Positions 1 through 8,774 are shown, numbered from the stretch's first letter. The stretch: DNA of 64,000 bases from Rhodanobacteraceae bacterium (GCA_030123585.1 CP126120.1:3225001-3289000); one strand, 5' to 3'. Numbers and translations: made by a program. The notes: generated by a model not told the origin, from the letters alone.

Positions 1-299
1 CGCTGGCCGCTCCGGAACTCATCGACGTCGAGGTGCTGAACTCCCTGCGCAAGCTGGAGGCTCGTGGCGCCGTTCCGCCGGCGCGGCGGGCCGATCTGCC
101 GTCGCAGTTGCGCGGCCTCAGAATCCGCAAGTTCAGGCATGCGCCACTGCTCGATGGCATCTGGTCGTTGCGCGGTCACGTGACCGCCTACGATGCGGCC
201 TACGTGGTGTTGGCTGCGGCCTTGCAAGCCCCGCTGGTCACCCGTGACACGCGGCTTGCCAAGGCCGTCAAGCCGATGCTCGACGTATTGACGCCATGA
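1..299 (+). CDS. VapC-like PIN-domain ribonuclease toxin, 3' part
   Basis: The gene enters from the left edge; the reading frame is open from base 3 and stops at 297-299. The visible ~98 residues start with a PIN-type helix (PELIDVEVLNSLRKL, carrying a conserved Glu) and end with the family's acidic motifs: TAYDAAYVVLA, then LVTRDTRLAKAV. PIN domains of this kind are Mg-dependent RNases, usually the toxin of a VapBC pair. The first catalytic Asp and any antitoxin gene lie upstream of the window and cannot be checked. The stop codon overlaps the next start (ATGA), so the gene appears translationally coupled to the TPR gene, which is unusual for a toxin. A GTG at 33 would be only an internal start. 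Confidence 0.72.
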   Translation, partial: LAAPELIDVEVLNSLRKLEARGAVPPARRADLPSQLRGLRIRKFRHAPLLDGIWSLRGHVTAYDAAYVVLAAALQAPLVTRDTRLAKAVKPMLDVLTP

Positions 300-2044
300 A
301 CGTTTTCACCCGCCTGAAGCAGCGCAAGCTGGTGCAGTGGGCGCTGGCGTACGTCGCCGCGGCGTTCGCGTTGATCCAGGTGATCGACGTGGTCGCATCG
401 AAGTTCGATTGGCCGGCGCAACTCGAACGCATCATCATTCTCGCGCTTGCAGTGGGTTTCCTCGTGACGCTGGTCGTTGCTTGGTATCACGGCGAAAAGG
501 GTCGGCAGCGCGTCAGCGGCCCGGAGTTGTTGTTGCTGGCACTGCTGCTGGCGATCGGCGGCGGTTTGCTGTGGCGGTTTGCGCGCGTGGGCCCCACGAG
601 CAGCCCGGATGCAGCGCAGCGAAACCCGGAAGCGGTGGCAGCCGCGCCCGCCATTTCGATCCCCGCCAAGTCGGTCGCGGTGCTGCCGTTCGCGAACCTC
701 AGCGGCGATCCGAAGCAGGCGTACTTCAGTGACGGCGTCACCGAAGAAGTCCTCAACGCGCTGGCGCAGCTTCCGAACCTGAAGGTGGCCGCACGCACGT
801 CTGCCTTCACGTTCAAGAGCAATGCAAGCGACGTGCACGAAGTTGGCAGGGTGCTCGGCGTGGCGACGGTGCTGGAAGGCAGCATCCAGAAATCCGGTGA
901 CGAGGTGCGCATCACCGTCCAGCTGGTGGACACCCGCAGCGGCTATCAAATGTGGTCGGAGAACTACGATCGCAAGTTGAACAACATCTTCGCGGTCGAG
1001 GATGAAATCTCCAATGCGGTTGCCGACAAGCTGCGCGTGCAATGGAACAGCGCGCAACCGCTGGTCGCGCAGAAGACCGTCGATCCACGTGCGCACGACT
1101 TCTACCTGCGCGGACTGGCATTGCTGGCCGCGCGCGGCCCCGGCTTGCGGAATGCGGTCGCGGACTTCCAGCAGGCGGTCTCGATCGATCCGGATTTTGC
1201 GCAGGCTTGGGGGGCGATGGCGGACGCTGAAGCGCTGTTGCCGAGCTACGGGCTTGCGGATCGGTCAACTGCGCAGGTACGCGCGATGTCCTTCGCGCAA
1301 CACGCGCTGGCGCTGGATGAACGTACGGCATCGGCATACGGAACCTTGGGGATCCTCTATCTCAGGCGCTGGCACTGGGAACAGGCCAATGTTGCTTTCC
1401 AGCATTCATTGGCACTGGCACCAAGTGATGCAGAAGCGATCGACCAGTACGCACAGTACTTGTTTGCTTGCGGCCAGTTCACGCGCGCTGAAGCGGAGTT
1501 CGAACACGCGCAAAAGCTTGATCCCTTGTCGGCGATCGTTGCGACGATGCGCGCTGGCACATTGTTTGCGTTGCGTCGTAACCAGGAAGCCAGGTCGCAA
1601 CTTGGCCGCGCCCTGGCCATCGACCCGAACTTCCGGCTGGCTCACACCATCGCCACGATTACGGATGCGCAAGCTGGCCGTTTTTCGCAGGCCATGGTGC
1701 ACGCGCAATCAAGCTTCGGCCCCGACGCGGCAGAGCTGCTTGTACGCGGCATGGCCGATCCGGGGCTGCGCGAAAAAGTGGTGCAGGAGCTCGAAACGTC
1801 TTCCTCGCCTTCATTTGTCACGCTGCGCAGCAACTCGTTTGCGTTCGCGCAGTTTCTGGCTTTGCTGGGCGCACGCGATCGCGCTCTTGACGCTTTGGAA
1901 GACCTTGCAGCAGATCATGCCGTTCCCGAGCCGATGCAGATCTGGAGCACGGGTCTGGATTCCATCCGCAACGATCCGCGTTTCAAGGCGGTGCTGAAGA
2001 AGATGGGGCTGCCGTACAAGGCGGCAGAAAACACGCATGGCTGA
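296..2044 (+). CDS. Membrane-anchored TolB-N/FlgO-like and TPR protein, copy 1
   Basis: The protein has 582 residues. Three hydrophobic segments (about 14-34, 47-65 and 77-96) follow a basic N-terminus. Next comes a module beginning KSVAVLPFANLSGDPKQAYF (about 122-255), the TolB-N/FlgO-like domain often found in front of TPRs in bacterial adenylate-cyclase-like and transcriptional regulator proteins. TPR-type helical repeats fill about 262-565, and the C-terminus ends RNDPRFKAVLKKMGLPY. No cyclase or winged-helix domain is present. By the positive-inside rule the soluble part would be periplasmic (inference). It starts 4 nt inside the PIN gene and overlaps its paralogue by 8 nt, indicating one operon. 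Its function is unknown; a scaffold or sensor role is a guess. Confidence 0.8.
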   Translation: MNVFTRLKQRKLVQWALAYVAAAFALIQVIDVVASKFDWPAQLERIIILALAVGFLVTLVVAWYHGEKGRQRVSGPELLLLALLLAIGGGLLWRFARVGPTSSPDAAQRNPEAVAAAPAISIPAKSVAVLPFANLSGDPKQAYFSDGVTEEVLNALAQLPNLKVAARTSAFTFKSNASDVHEVGRVLGVATVLEGSIQKSGDEVRITVQLVDTRSGYQMWSENYDRKLNNIFAVEDEISNAVADKLRVQWNSAQPLVAQKTVDPRAHDFYLRGLALLAARGPGLRNAVADFQQAVSIDPDFAQAWGAMADAEALLPSYGLADRSTAQVRAMSFAQHALALDERTASAYGTLGILYLRRWHWEQANVAFQHSLALAPSDAEAIDQYAQYLFACGQFTRAEAEFEHAQKLDPLSAIVATMRAGTLFALRRNQEARSQLGRALAIDPNFRLAHTIATITDAQAGRFSQAMVHAQSSFGPDAAELLVRGMADPGLREKVVQELETSSSPSFVTLRSNSFAFAQFLALLGARDRALDALEDLAADHAVPEPMQIWSTGLDSIRNDPRFKAVLKKMGLPYKAAENTHG

Positions 2045-3827
2045 GTTCATCGCCCGGCTGAAGCAGCGCAAGCTGGTGCAGTGGGCGCTGGCGTACATCG
2101 CCGCGGCGTTCGCGTTGATCCAGGTGATCGACGTGGTGGCCTCGCGTTTCGATTGGCCGATGCAACTGGAACGTTCGATCATCCTTGCGCTGGCGGTTGG
2201 CTTCGTGATCGCGTTGGTGATCGCGTGGTACCACGGCGAGAAGGGCCGGCAGCGGGCGAGTGGGCCGGAGTTGTTGTTGCTGGCACTGGTGCTGGCGATC
2301 GGCGGCGGGGTGGTGTGGTATTTCGGTCGCGGCGCTGTGCAGCCGATTGCCGAACCCACGTTGGCGAGCAGCGCCGCGAAAGCGCCGGGTGCATCGAGCG
2401 TTGCGGCGACGGAAATCCAGGCCCAACCGATCCCCGCCAAGTCCATTGCGGTGCTGCCATTCGTCAACATGAGCGGCGATCCGAAGAACGATTACTTCAG
2501 CGACGGCATTACCGAGGAAATCCTGGACGCGCTGGCGCAGGTACCGAACCTGAAGGTGGCTGCGCGCACGTCGGCGTTCGCGTTCAAGGGCAAGACCGAG
2601 GATTTGCGCAAGGTCGGCGAGGTTCTGGATGTCGCGACGGTGCTGGAAGGCAGTGTGCAGAAGTCCGGCGACGAGGTGCGCATCACCGCGCAGTTGATCG
2701 ACACCCGCAGTGGTTATCACCTGTGGTCGGAGAAGTACGATCGCAAGCTCACCAGCGTCTTCGCGGTCGAGGATGAGATCTCGAAGTCGATCGCGGACAA
2801 GCTGCAAGTGCAGTTGGCGGGCGGAAGCGCGTCGACGCTGGTGGCGCAAAAGACGATCGATCCGCGCGCGCACGATTTCTATCTGCACGGTCTTCCGCTG
2901 ATCGCGGCACGCGGCCCCGCCTTGCGCGAAGCCGTGGCGGATTTCCAGCAAGCGGTCGCGATTGATCCGGACTACGCGCAAGCATGGGCGGCGTTGGCCG
3001 AAGCGCAATTGCTGCTGCCGCATTACTTCCTCGAACCGCAGGGCACTGCCGCGCCGGCCGGCGAAGCCGCCGCCAGGCGCGCGCTGGCGATTGATCCGGA
3101 CGTGGCTTCCGCTTACGTCGCGCTGGGCATGCATTATCGCGTGCAATGGAGATGGCAGGACGCCGACGCCGCATTCCGGAAAGCGTTGAAGATCGCGCCG
3201 GGCGATGCCGAAGCCGCCGATCAATATGGCCAATACCTGCTCGCGGCGGGACGATTGCAGGATGCATTGGCGGAAATCGAGCGCGCCCGGAAACTCGATC
3301 CGCTGTCGGGCATTATTGGCGTCACGCGGGCCAACGTGCTCACTGCCCTGCACCGGTACGACGATGCGACCGTGCAGGCGCGTCGCGTGACCGAACTGCG
3401 GCCCGATTATGCGCTGGGCCATTTCGTCGCCGCGGATGTTGCGCTTTACCGCCACGATTACACGGAAGCCAAAGCGCAGTTGGATACGGGTGCGCGGATT
3501 GCCGGAGAAAACCCGGACCTCTATTCGCGGTTGGTGGACGGGATCGCGGATCCCGCGAAGCGCGCCGCCGCGCGCGAAGCGGTTGTCACTGCCACTGCCG
3601 ATGCACGTCAGCGGCTGACCCGCACCGCCCGGATCAAATGGTTGATGTTGCTGGGCGACCGGGACGATGCGCTGGAAGCGCTCCAAAGCGTGGGGCACGA
3701 ATTGATGTTCGGCCAGGACAACGTCTGGCAACCAGCATTCGATCCGATCCGCAATGATCCGCGCTTCAAGGCGGTGCTGAAGAAGATGGGGCTGCCGTAT
3801 ATGCCGAAGGATGCAGCGGCGCCATGA
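2037..3827 (+). CDS. Membrane-anchored TolB-N/FlgO-like and TPR protein, copy 2
   Basis: This 596-residue paralogue of the preceding gene has the same architecture: three N-terminal membrane segments, a TolB-N/FlgO-like module (KSIAVLPFVNMSGDPKNDYF, about residues 141-275), TPR helices and the same C-terminal signature (RNDPRFKAVLKKMGLPYMP). The two are nearly identical over the first ~70 residues and diverge most in the linker and TPRs, consistent with tandem duplication followed by divergence of the binding surface. It starts 8 nt before the end of copy 1 and overlaps the next start codon by 4 nt. No catalytic domain is visible and the function is unknown. Confidence 0.8.
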   Translation: MAEFIARLKQRKLVQWALAYIAAAFALIQVIDVVASRFDWPMQLERSIILALAVGFVIALVIAWYHGEKGRQRASGPELLLLALVLAIGGGVVWYFGRGAVQPIAEPTLASSAAKAPGASSVAATEIQAQPIPAKSIAVLPFVNMSGDPKNDYFSDGITEEILDALAQVPNLKVAARTSAFAFKGKTEDLRKVGEVLDVATVLEGSVQKSGDEVRITAQLIDTRSGYHLWSEKYDRKLTSVFAVEDEISKSIADKLQVQLAGGSASTLVAQKTIDPRAHDFYLHGLPLIAARGPALREAVADFQQAVAIDPDYAQAWAALAEAQLLLPHYFLEPQGTAAPAGEAAARRALAIDPDVASAYVALGMHYRVQWRWQDADAAFRKALKIAPGDAEAADQYGQYLLAAGRLQDALAEIERARKLDPLSGIIGVTRANVLTALHRYDDATVQARRVTELRPDYALGHFVAADVALYRHDYTEAKAQLDTGARIAGENPDLYSRLVDGIADPAKRAAAREAVVTATADARQRLTRTARIKWLMLLGDRDDALEALQSVGHELMFGQDNVWQPAFDPIRNDPRFKAVLKKMGLPYMPKDAAAP

Positions 3828-4096
3828 ACGGGAAGCATTCCCTGTTCGCCGAACTGAAGCGCCGCAACGTGCTGCGCGGGTTCGCGCAACTCGATCCGAA
3901 GATCTGCATCCCGATACAGGGCCCGGACGAACAGGGCGGCAGCGGCAAGTTGCAGCATCGGGATCGCACGAACGATCTTCCGGAAATCACGGTACCCACG
4001 CTGACCGTCGGCGCGGCGCACGGCATCATGGATCCCGAACACATGCAAGCGCCGATATCGGGGGCCGAACCATGGCCGAATCGCTTCCTTCCGTAG
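3824..4096 (+). pseudogene. Chimeric remnant: TPR-family start fused to proline iminopeptidase fragment
   Basis: This 90-codon frame begins in an ATGA overlap with copy 2. Its first ~18 residues (MNGKHSLFAELKRRNVLR) are the usual start of the TPR membrane family. From about residue 21 it changes to a piece of a proline-iminopeptidase-type alpha/beta hydrolase: an IQGPDEQGGSGKL segment, then DRTNDLPEITVPTLTVGAAH and MDPEHM. The position that usually carries the catalytic Asp (HD) reads HG. The nucleophile elbow, lid and C-terminal His are missing. It is best read as a deletion that joined a third TPR gene to the 3' part of a peptidase gene. The last ~25 nt overlap the permease start. Confidence 0.6.
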
Positions 4097-5478
4097 CGCC
4101 CCCGGACGGCGTCTTGCCCGCCGATCCTTCAAGCCGTGGGGAGGGCAAGACCGCCGGCAACCATCAGGATCTGAAACGCGCGCTGGGGCTGCGGCACCTG
4201 CTGGTGTACGGACTGATCATCATGGTGCCGATCGCGCCGATGTCGGTGTACGGCTTCGTCGTCCAGCAGAGCCACGGCATGGTGCCGCTGGTTTACGTGA
4301 CCGGCGTCGTGGCGATGTTGTTCACCGCGCTGAGCTACAAGCGCCTGAGCGGCGTGTTCCCGGTCGCGGGCTCGGTGTATTCCTACGTGCAGCGCGGCTG
4401 GCATCCGTACCTCGGGTTTCTCGCCGGCTGGATGATCCTCGCCGATTATCTGCTGGTCCCGGCTTTGCTTTATGCCTTCAGTGCCTCGTGGTTGCACGGT
4501 CTGTTGCCGACGGTGCCGACCCGGGTCTGGGTGCTGGCGTTCGTCGTCTTCAATACCGTGGTCAACGTGCTCGGCATCGAAATCCAGGCCAAGGCGCATT
4601 TCGCGTTGCTGGTCATGGAACTGGTCGCGTTGGCGATCTTCCTCGCGTTCGCGATCGAGTTCGTGTTCATCGCCAAACACGGAACGGGCGGCTGGTCAGT
4701 CGCGCCGTTCTTCCGGCCGCAGCACCTGAACACCGGGTTCATCGCCACCGCCACATCCATCGCGGTACTGAGCTTTCTCGGTTTCGATGCGATCAGCACG
4801 CTGGCGGAGGAAACGAAGAACCCGCGCAAGACCGTCGGCAATGCCACGGTGCTCTCGCTGTTGCTGCTCGGCCTGATCTTCATCTTCCAGACCTACATCG
4901 CCGCGTTGGCGCACCCGGACTACCGTTCGCTGGACGCGCAGTTGGGGTTTTTCCAGATCGGACGCGAGGTGGGCGGCGCCTGGTTGTACACGCTGTTGCT
5001 CGTCGTCAGCGTGATCTCAACCGGCATCGCCAATGCGCTGGCGGCGCAGTTGGCGATCGCGCGGATCCTGTATTCGATGGGGCGTGACCGCGCGCTGCCG
5101 GGTTCCGCATTCCTGTCACGCGTGCATCAACGCCTGAAAACCCCGGTCAACGCCATCCTGCTGGTGGCGGCACTGTCGATCGCGCTGGTGTTGCTGATGC
5201 CCGAGGAAGTCATCCTCAAGCTGGTCAATTTCGGCGCGCTGACCGCGTTCATGCTGCTCAACGTCACGGTGTTCGTGTACTTCTACCTGAAGCAAAAGAA
5301 ATACCGGAACGTATTCAGTTGTCTCCTGTTTCCCGCACTCGGACTCCTCGTTGTCGCCTTCGTCTGGTCGGGGTTCGACCGCACGACCTTCCTGTTCGGC
5401 GGCTCATGGCTCTCGGCCGGAGTGGTACTCGGAGCGTTCAAGTACAGGAATTTCAAGTCGTTCGAGACCGTTGCGTGA
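4072..5478 (+). CDS. APC-superfamily amino acid/polyamine permease
   Basis: The 468-residue inner-membrane transporter has about 12 hydrophobic segments. After ~35 polar residues it reads LKRALGLRHLLVYGLIIMVP, the TM1 pattern of the APC family; later segments include FLGFDAISTLAEETKNPRKT, a hallmark of APC carriers, and RILYSMGRDRALP. The pattern resembles putrescine/amino-acid importers of the PuuP type, but the substrate cannot be set from sequence. ATG 4072 was chosen because the longer in-frame extension (from 3811) is low-complexity shadow of the upstream pseudogene. There is no obvious functional partner nearby. Confidence 0.85.
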   Translation: MAESLPSVAPPDGVLPADPSSRGEGKTAGNHQDLKRALGLRHLLVYGLIIMVPIAPMSVYGFVVQQSHGMVPLVYVTGVVAMLFTALSYKRLSGVFPVAGSVYSYVQRGWHPYLGFLAGWMILADYLLVPALLYAFSASWLHGLLPTVPTRVWVLAFVVFNTVVNVLGIEIQAKAHFALLVMELVALAIFLAFAIEFVFIAKHGTGGWSVAPFFRPQHLNTGFIATATSIAVLSFLGFDAISTLAEETKNPRKTVGNATVLSLLLLGLIFIFQTYIAALAHPDYRSLDAQLGFFQIGREVGGAWLYTLLLVVSVISTGIANALAAQLAIARILYSMGRDRALPGSAFLSRVHQRLKTPVNAILLVAALSIALVLLMPEEVILKLVNFGALTAFMLLNVTVFVYFYLKQKKYRNVFSCLLFPALGLLVVAFVWSGFDRTTFLFGGSWLSAGVVLGAFKYRNFKSFETVA

Positions 5479-5564
5479 ACGAACGGCGCGTTGGACGACG
5501 CGACCGGTGAGCCGGAACTGCGGGGGTCCGCCGCAGCGGCATCGCAGTGCCTTACACTGCGCGG

Positions 5565-6467
5565 ATGTTCGACACCGTTCCCACGCTTGACTGCAACGGC
5601 CGCGCGCTGAAGCTCGACCGCCCGCGCATCTGCGGCATCCTCAATCTCACCGATGATTCGTTTTCCGGCGACGGCTTGCGCGGCGACGTGGAAGCCGCCG
5701 TCGCGCAGGGCGTCGCAATGGTGGAGCAGGGCGCGGACCTGCTGGATGTCGGCGCGGAATCGACGCGGCCGGGCGCGCAGCCGGTGGATGCCGCCACCGA
5801 AATCGCACGTGTGGTGCCGGCAATCGAAGCGCTGGCAAAACGCGTCCAGGTGCCGATCTCGATCGATACCTCCAAGCCGGAGGTGATGCGCGCGGCGGTA
5901 GCAGCGGGCGCGGGCTTCATCAACGACGTGTACGCGTTGCGGCGCGAGGGTGCGCTGGACGCCGCGGCGGAGTTGAAGGTGCCGGTGTGCCTGATGCATA
6001 TGCAGGGCGAGCCCGGCACGATGCAGGACGATCCGCATTACGACGACGTGGTCGGCGAGGTGCATCGCTTCCTGGCCGAGCGCGTGTTCGCGTGCGAGAT
6101 GGCGGGCATCGACAAGCGCCGGGTGCTGGTCGATCCGGGGTTCGGCTTCGGCAAGACGCTGGAGCACAACCTTGCGTTGCTGCGTGCGCTGGAGCGCTTC
6201 CGCGATCTCGCGGCGGGTGTGTTCGTGGGATTGTCGCGCAAGGCCATGATCGGCACGCTGACCGGACGCAAGAGCGGAGCCGATCGCGCGGTGGGTTCGG
6301 CCGCCGCCGCGCTGATCGCGGTGCAACGCGGCGCGCTGATCGTGCGCGTGCATGATGTTGCGGCAACCCATGATGCGCTGGCGGTGTGGCAGGTGGTGCA
6401 CGAAGGCGATGCGCCCGCAAAGCGCGAGGCCAAGCCGTTCGGCTCGCAGCGATTCGGGGACGACTGA
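5565..6467 (+). CDS. folP: Dihydropteroate synthase
   Basis: FolP condenses p-aminobenzoate with 6-hydroxymethyl-dihydropterin pyrophosphate in folate synthesis and is the sulfonamide target. The 300-residue TIM barrel shows the family motifs in order: GILNLTDDSFSGDG (loop 1), DVGAESTRPGA, ISIDTSKPEV, FINDVYALR, CLMHMQGEPGTMQ, VLVDPGFGFGKTLEHNLALL, VGLSRKAMIG and a C-terminal VHDV. Loop 1 differs from the common NVTPDSFSDGG. ATG 5565 is preferred over a GTG 18 nt upstream because it begins at the usual distance from the first strand. folP-glmM adjacency is conserved in many gammaproteobacteria; ftsH, often upstream, is not here. Confidence 0.95.
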   Translation: MFDTVPTLDCNGRALKLDRPRICGILNLTDDSFSGDGLRGDVEAAVAQGVAMVEQGADLLDVGAESTRPGAQPVDAATEIARVVPAIEALAKRVQVPISIDTSKPEVMRAAVAAGAGFINDVYALRREGALDAAAELKVPVCLMHMQGEPGTMQDDPHYDDVVGEVHRFLAERVFACEMAGIDKRRVLVDPGFGFGKTLEHNLALLRALERFRDLAAGVFVGLSRKAMIGTLTGRKSGADRAVGSAAAALIAVQRGALIVRVHDVAATHDALAVWQVVHEGDAPAKREAKPFGSQRFGDD

Positions 6468-6473
6468 CAGAAG

Positions 6474-6667
6474 CCGGGATCCGGGACTCGGGACTCGGAG
6501 TGGAGCTTGAGCGGGCGAAATCGGTCAAATGATGAATGCGCTTGACGAACTTCGAGGAACGCAGGAATGACCGCAACCTATAATGTTGTTCCCGGCCCCT
6601 GACTTTGGCCACTCTTTGCCCTTGATATCCATGTCGTCGAGTCCCGAGTCCCGAGTCCCGAGTCCCG
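6474..6667. repeat. Inverted pair of GGGACTCG-type octamer arrays
   Basis: The left arm (6474-6498) carries repeats of the octamer CGGGACTC. The right arm (6638-6667) carries nearly four tandem copies of its complement, GAGTCCCG. The arms flank the folP-glmM intergenic region, and the right arm lies inside the first codons of glmM. The architecture matches the element at 30178-30296 (GGGAATCG octamers). Confidence 0.7.
6579..6584 (+). promoter_or_regulatory. Candidate -10 element for glmM
   Basis: A perfect TATAAT lies 46 nt before the glmM ATG, between the two arms of the octamer repeat. No good -35 box is found at 16-18 nt; TTGACG at 6542-6547 is too far upstream. Support is limited to the -10 match in otherwise GC-rich sequence. 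Confidence 0.35.
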
Positions 6668-8022
6668 CGCCCCGCAAATACTTCGGCACCGACGGCGTGC
6701 GCGGCCGGGTCGGTGAATGGCCGATCACCGCCGAGTTCATGCTGAAGCTGGGGCGCGCCGCGGGCGTGGTGCTGGGCAATGGGCGGCGACCGTTGGTGTT
6801 GATCGGCAAGGACACGCGGGTGTCCGGCTACATGTTCGAATCTGCGCTGGAAGCCGGGCTGGTCGCGGCCGGCGCCGATGTGGGCCTGTTGGGTCCGCTG
6901 CCGACGCCGGCGGTGGCGCAGTTGACGCGCAGCCTCAACGCCAGCGCGGGCATCGTGATCAGCGCCTCGCACAATCCGTACCAGGACAACGGCATCAAGT
7001 TCTTTTCCGCGGACGGCGAGAAACTCGGCGACGACGTGGAAGCCGCGATCGAACGCGAGATCGACGCACCGTTCGTGACCGTCGCGCCCGAGCGTCTCGG
7101 CAAGGCGCGCCGCATCGACGATGCGATCGAACGTTACGTGCGGTTCTGCCTCGGCACGCTGGACGCGCCGCCCGATCTTTCCGGCCGGCACATCGTGCTG
7201 GACTGCGCCAACGGCGCCACCTACATGGTCGCGCCCAAGGTGTTCACCGCGCTGGGCGCGCGGGTCACCCGCATCGGCTGCGAGCCCGACGGCTTCAACA
7301 TCAACCGCGACGTGGGCTCGACCCATCCGGCGGCCTTGCGCGGCGCGGTGATCGAGCAGGGCGCCGATCTCGGCATCGCCTTCGACGGCGACGGCGACCG
7401 CGTGCAGATGATCGACCGCAACGGCGAGCTCGCCGACGGCGACGATCTGTTGTACGTGCTGGCGCAGGACTGGATGCAGGATGGCCGCCTGCGCGGGCCG
7501 GTGGTCGGCACCTTGATGAGCAATTTCGGACTGGAGCGCGCGCTGACCGGTGCCGGCGTGCGCTTCCTGCGCGCCAACGTGGGCGACCGCTACGTGCTGC
7601 AGCAGTTGAAGGAACACGGCGGTCTGCTGGGCGGCGAAACCTCCGGGCACATCCTGTGCCTCGACCGCGCCAGCACCGGCGACGGCATCGTGTCCGCGCT
7701 GGCGGTGCTGGATGCGCTGGCGCGCGCGGGCAAGGATCTGGTGGAAGCGCGCAACGGCCTCGCCAAGTTGCCGCAGATCACCCGCAACATCCGCGTCGCG
7801 GGCGCGCGCGAGGTGGTGCGGACCGCGGCGGTGCAGCGGGTGTTCGAGGAAGTGCAGGGCACCTTGCGCGGCCGCGGCCGAGTGGTGCTGCGTCCGTCGG
7901 GAACCGAACCGTTGGTGCGCGTCACCATCGAGGGCGAGGACGCCGACGAGGTGCAGGCGTTGGCCGCGCGATTGGCGGATGCGGTGACGGCGTCAGCAGC
8001 GGCGGTCAAGAATCCACAGTAA
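6631..8022 (+). CDS. glmM: Phosphoglucosamine mutase
   Basis: GlmM interconverts glucosamine-6-P and glucosamine-1-P on the route to UDP-GlcNAc for peptidoglycan and LPS. The 463-residue protein has the N-terminal [19 protein letters not shown], the phosphoserine loop [16 protein letters not shown], the metal-binding [12 protein letters not shown], the sugar-binding GGETSGH and the C-terminal phosphate-binding [11 protein letters not shown]. Most family members start a few residues before KYFGTDG; here ATG 6631 adds about 14 residues ([14 protein letters not shown]) encoded by a tandem octamer repeat. An upstream in-frame ATG at 6583 is less likely. Confidence 0.95.
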   Translation: MSSSPESRVPSPAPRKYFGTDGVRGRVGEWPITAEFMLKLGRAAGVVLGNGRRPLVLIGKDTRVSGYMFESALEAGLVAAGADVGLLGPLPTPAVAQLTRSLNASAGIVISASHNPYQDNGIKFFSADGEKLGDDVEAAIEREIDAPFVTVAPERLGKARRIDDAIERYVRFCLGTLDAPPDLSGRHIVLDCANGATYMVAPKVFTALGARVTRIGCEPDGFNINRDVGSTHPAALRGAVIEQGADLGIAFDGDGDRVQMIDRNGELADGDDLLYVLAQDWMQDGRLRGPVVGTLMSNFGLERALTGAGVRFLRANVGDRYVLQQLKEHGGLLGGETSGHILCLDRASTGDGIVSALAVLDALARAGKDLVEARNGLAKLPQITRNIRVAGAREVVRTAAVQRVFEEVQGTLRGRGRVVLRPSGTEPLVRVTIEGEDADEVQALAARLADAVTASAAAVKNPQ

Positions 8023-8029
8023 CCAGACT

Positions 8030-8132
8030 CTCCCCTTCAAGGGGAGGGTACGGGTGGGGATGGGTTGAAATCGGGGTTGCACCCGAAGGTCGCACTCCAC
8101 CCCCATCCCGGCCTTCCCCCTGAGGGGGAAGG
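8030..8132. repeat. Paired GC-rich hairpins between convergent glmM and sodB
   Basis: Two small palindromes lie here, CTCCCCTTCAAGGGGAG (8030-8046) and CCTTCCCCC-TG-A-GGGGGAAGG (8112-8132). A GGGTGGGGATGGG stretch (8053-8065) complements CCCCATCCC near 8101-8109, so the whole element can fold. It belongs to a common proteobacterial intergenic family related to the hairpin in nuoG. Lying between convergent genes it could act as a bidirectional terminator, although no U-tract follows. Confidence 0.6.
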
Positions 8133-8140
8133 GGTTGGGT

Positions 8141-8719
8141 TCAAGCCATCTGGCTGGCCGCGAAATCCCAGTTCACCAGGTTCCAGTACGCATCGACGTA
8201 CTTGGCGCGCGCGTTGCGATAGTCGATGTAATACGCGTGTTCCCACACGTCGCAGGTCAACAGCGGGCGGTCGCTGCCGGTGATCGGCGTGCCGGCGTTG
8301 GAGGTGCTGACCAGGCCCAGCGAACCATCGGCGCGCTGCACCAGCCAGGCCCAGCCGGAACCGAACGTGCCGGTCGCGATCTTGCCGAACTCGGCCTTGA
8401 ACTTGTCGATGCCGCCGAACGCCTTGGTGATCGCGTCGGCCAGCTTGCCGGACGGGTCGCCGCCGCCCTTGGGCGAGAGCGAGTTCCAGTAGAACGTGTG
8501 GTTCCACGCCTGCGCGGCGTTGTTGAACATGCCGCCGGTGGCCTTCCTGACGATGTCCTCGAGGTTCATGTCGGCAAAGTCGGTGCCCTCGATCTGCTTG
8601 TTGAGGTTGTCGACGTACGCCTTGTGGTGCTTGCCGTAGTGGTAGTCCAGGGTTTCCTCGGAGATGTGCGGGGCCAGCGCGCTGCGTTCGTAGGGAAGCG
8701 GGGGAAGTTCGATCGCCAT
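8141..8719 (-). CDS. sodB: Superoxide dismutase, Fe type
   Basis: This enzyme dismutates superoxide to hydrogen peroxide and oxygen in the cytoplasm. It has 192 residues, the usual length. Metal ligands are visible as the His of LDYHYGKHHKAYVDNLN, the His of NHTFYWNSL, and Asp and His of CDVWEHAYYIDYRN. The AQAWNHTFYWNSL and GTFGSGWAWLV segments favour the Fe enzyme, although Fe/Mn cambialistic use cannot be excluded. The start codon is preceded by AAGGAG at good spacing. The gene is divergent from grxD, an iron-sulfur cofactor protein, which suggests a shared iron/redox setting. Confidence 0.95.
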   Translation of the reverse strand: MAIELPPLPYERSALAPHISEETLDYHYGKHHKAYVDNLNKQIEGTDFADMNLEDIVRKATGGMFNNAAQAWNHTFYWNSLSPKGGGDPSGKLADAITKAFGGIDKFKAEFGKIATGTFGSGWAWLVQRADGSLGLVSTSNAGTPITGSDRPLLTCDVWEHAYYIDYRNARAKYVDAYWNLVNWDFAASQMA

Positions 8720-8774
8720 GGGATTCTCCTTGGAGTTGGAAGAGGCTGGAGGAAGGCATGCGTGCGTGGGGCGC

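Noticed and set aside
1..299. Complete VapBC toxin-antitoxin module
   Set aside because: Only the toxin's 3' part lies in the window; no antitoxin can be seen, so a module cannot be claimed.
200..1096. Long minus-strand open frame over the first TPR gene
   Set aside because: It is a GC-rich shadow of the plus-strand gene with Arg/His-rich sequence and no family pattern; many similar frames oppose real genes throughout the window.
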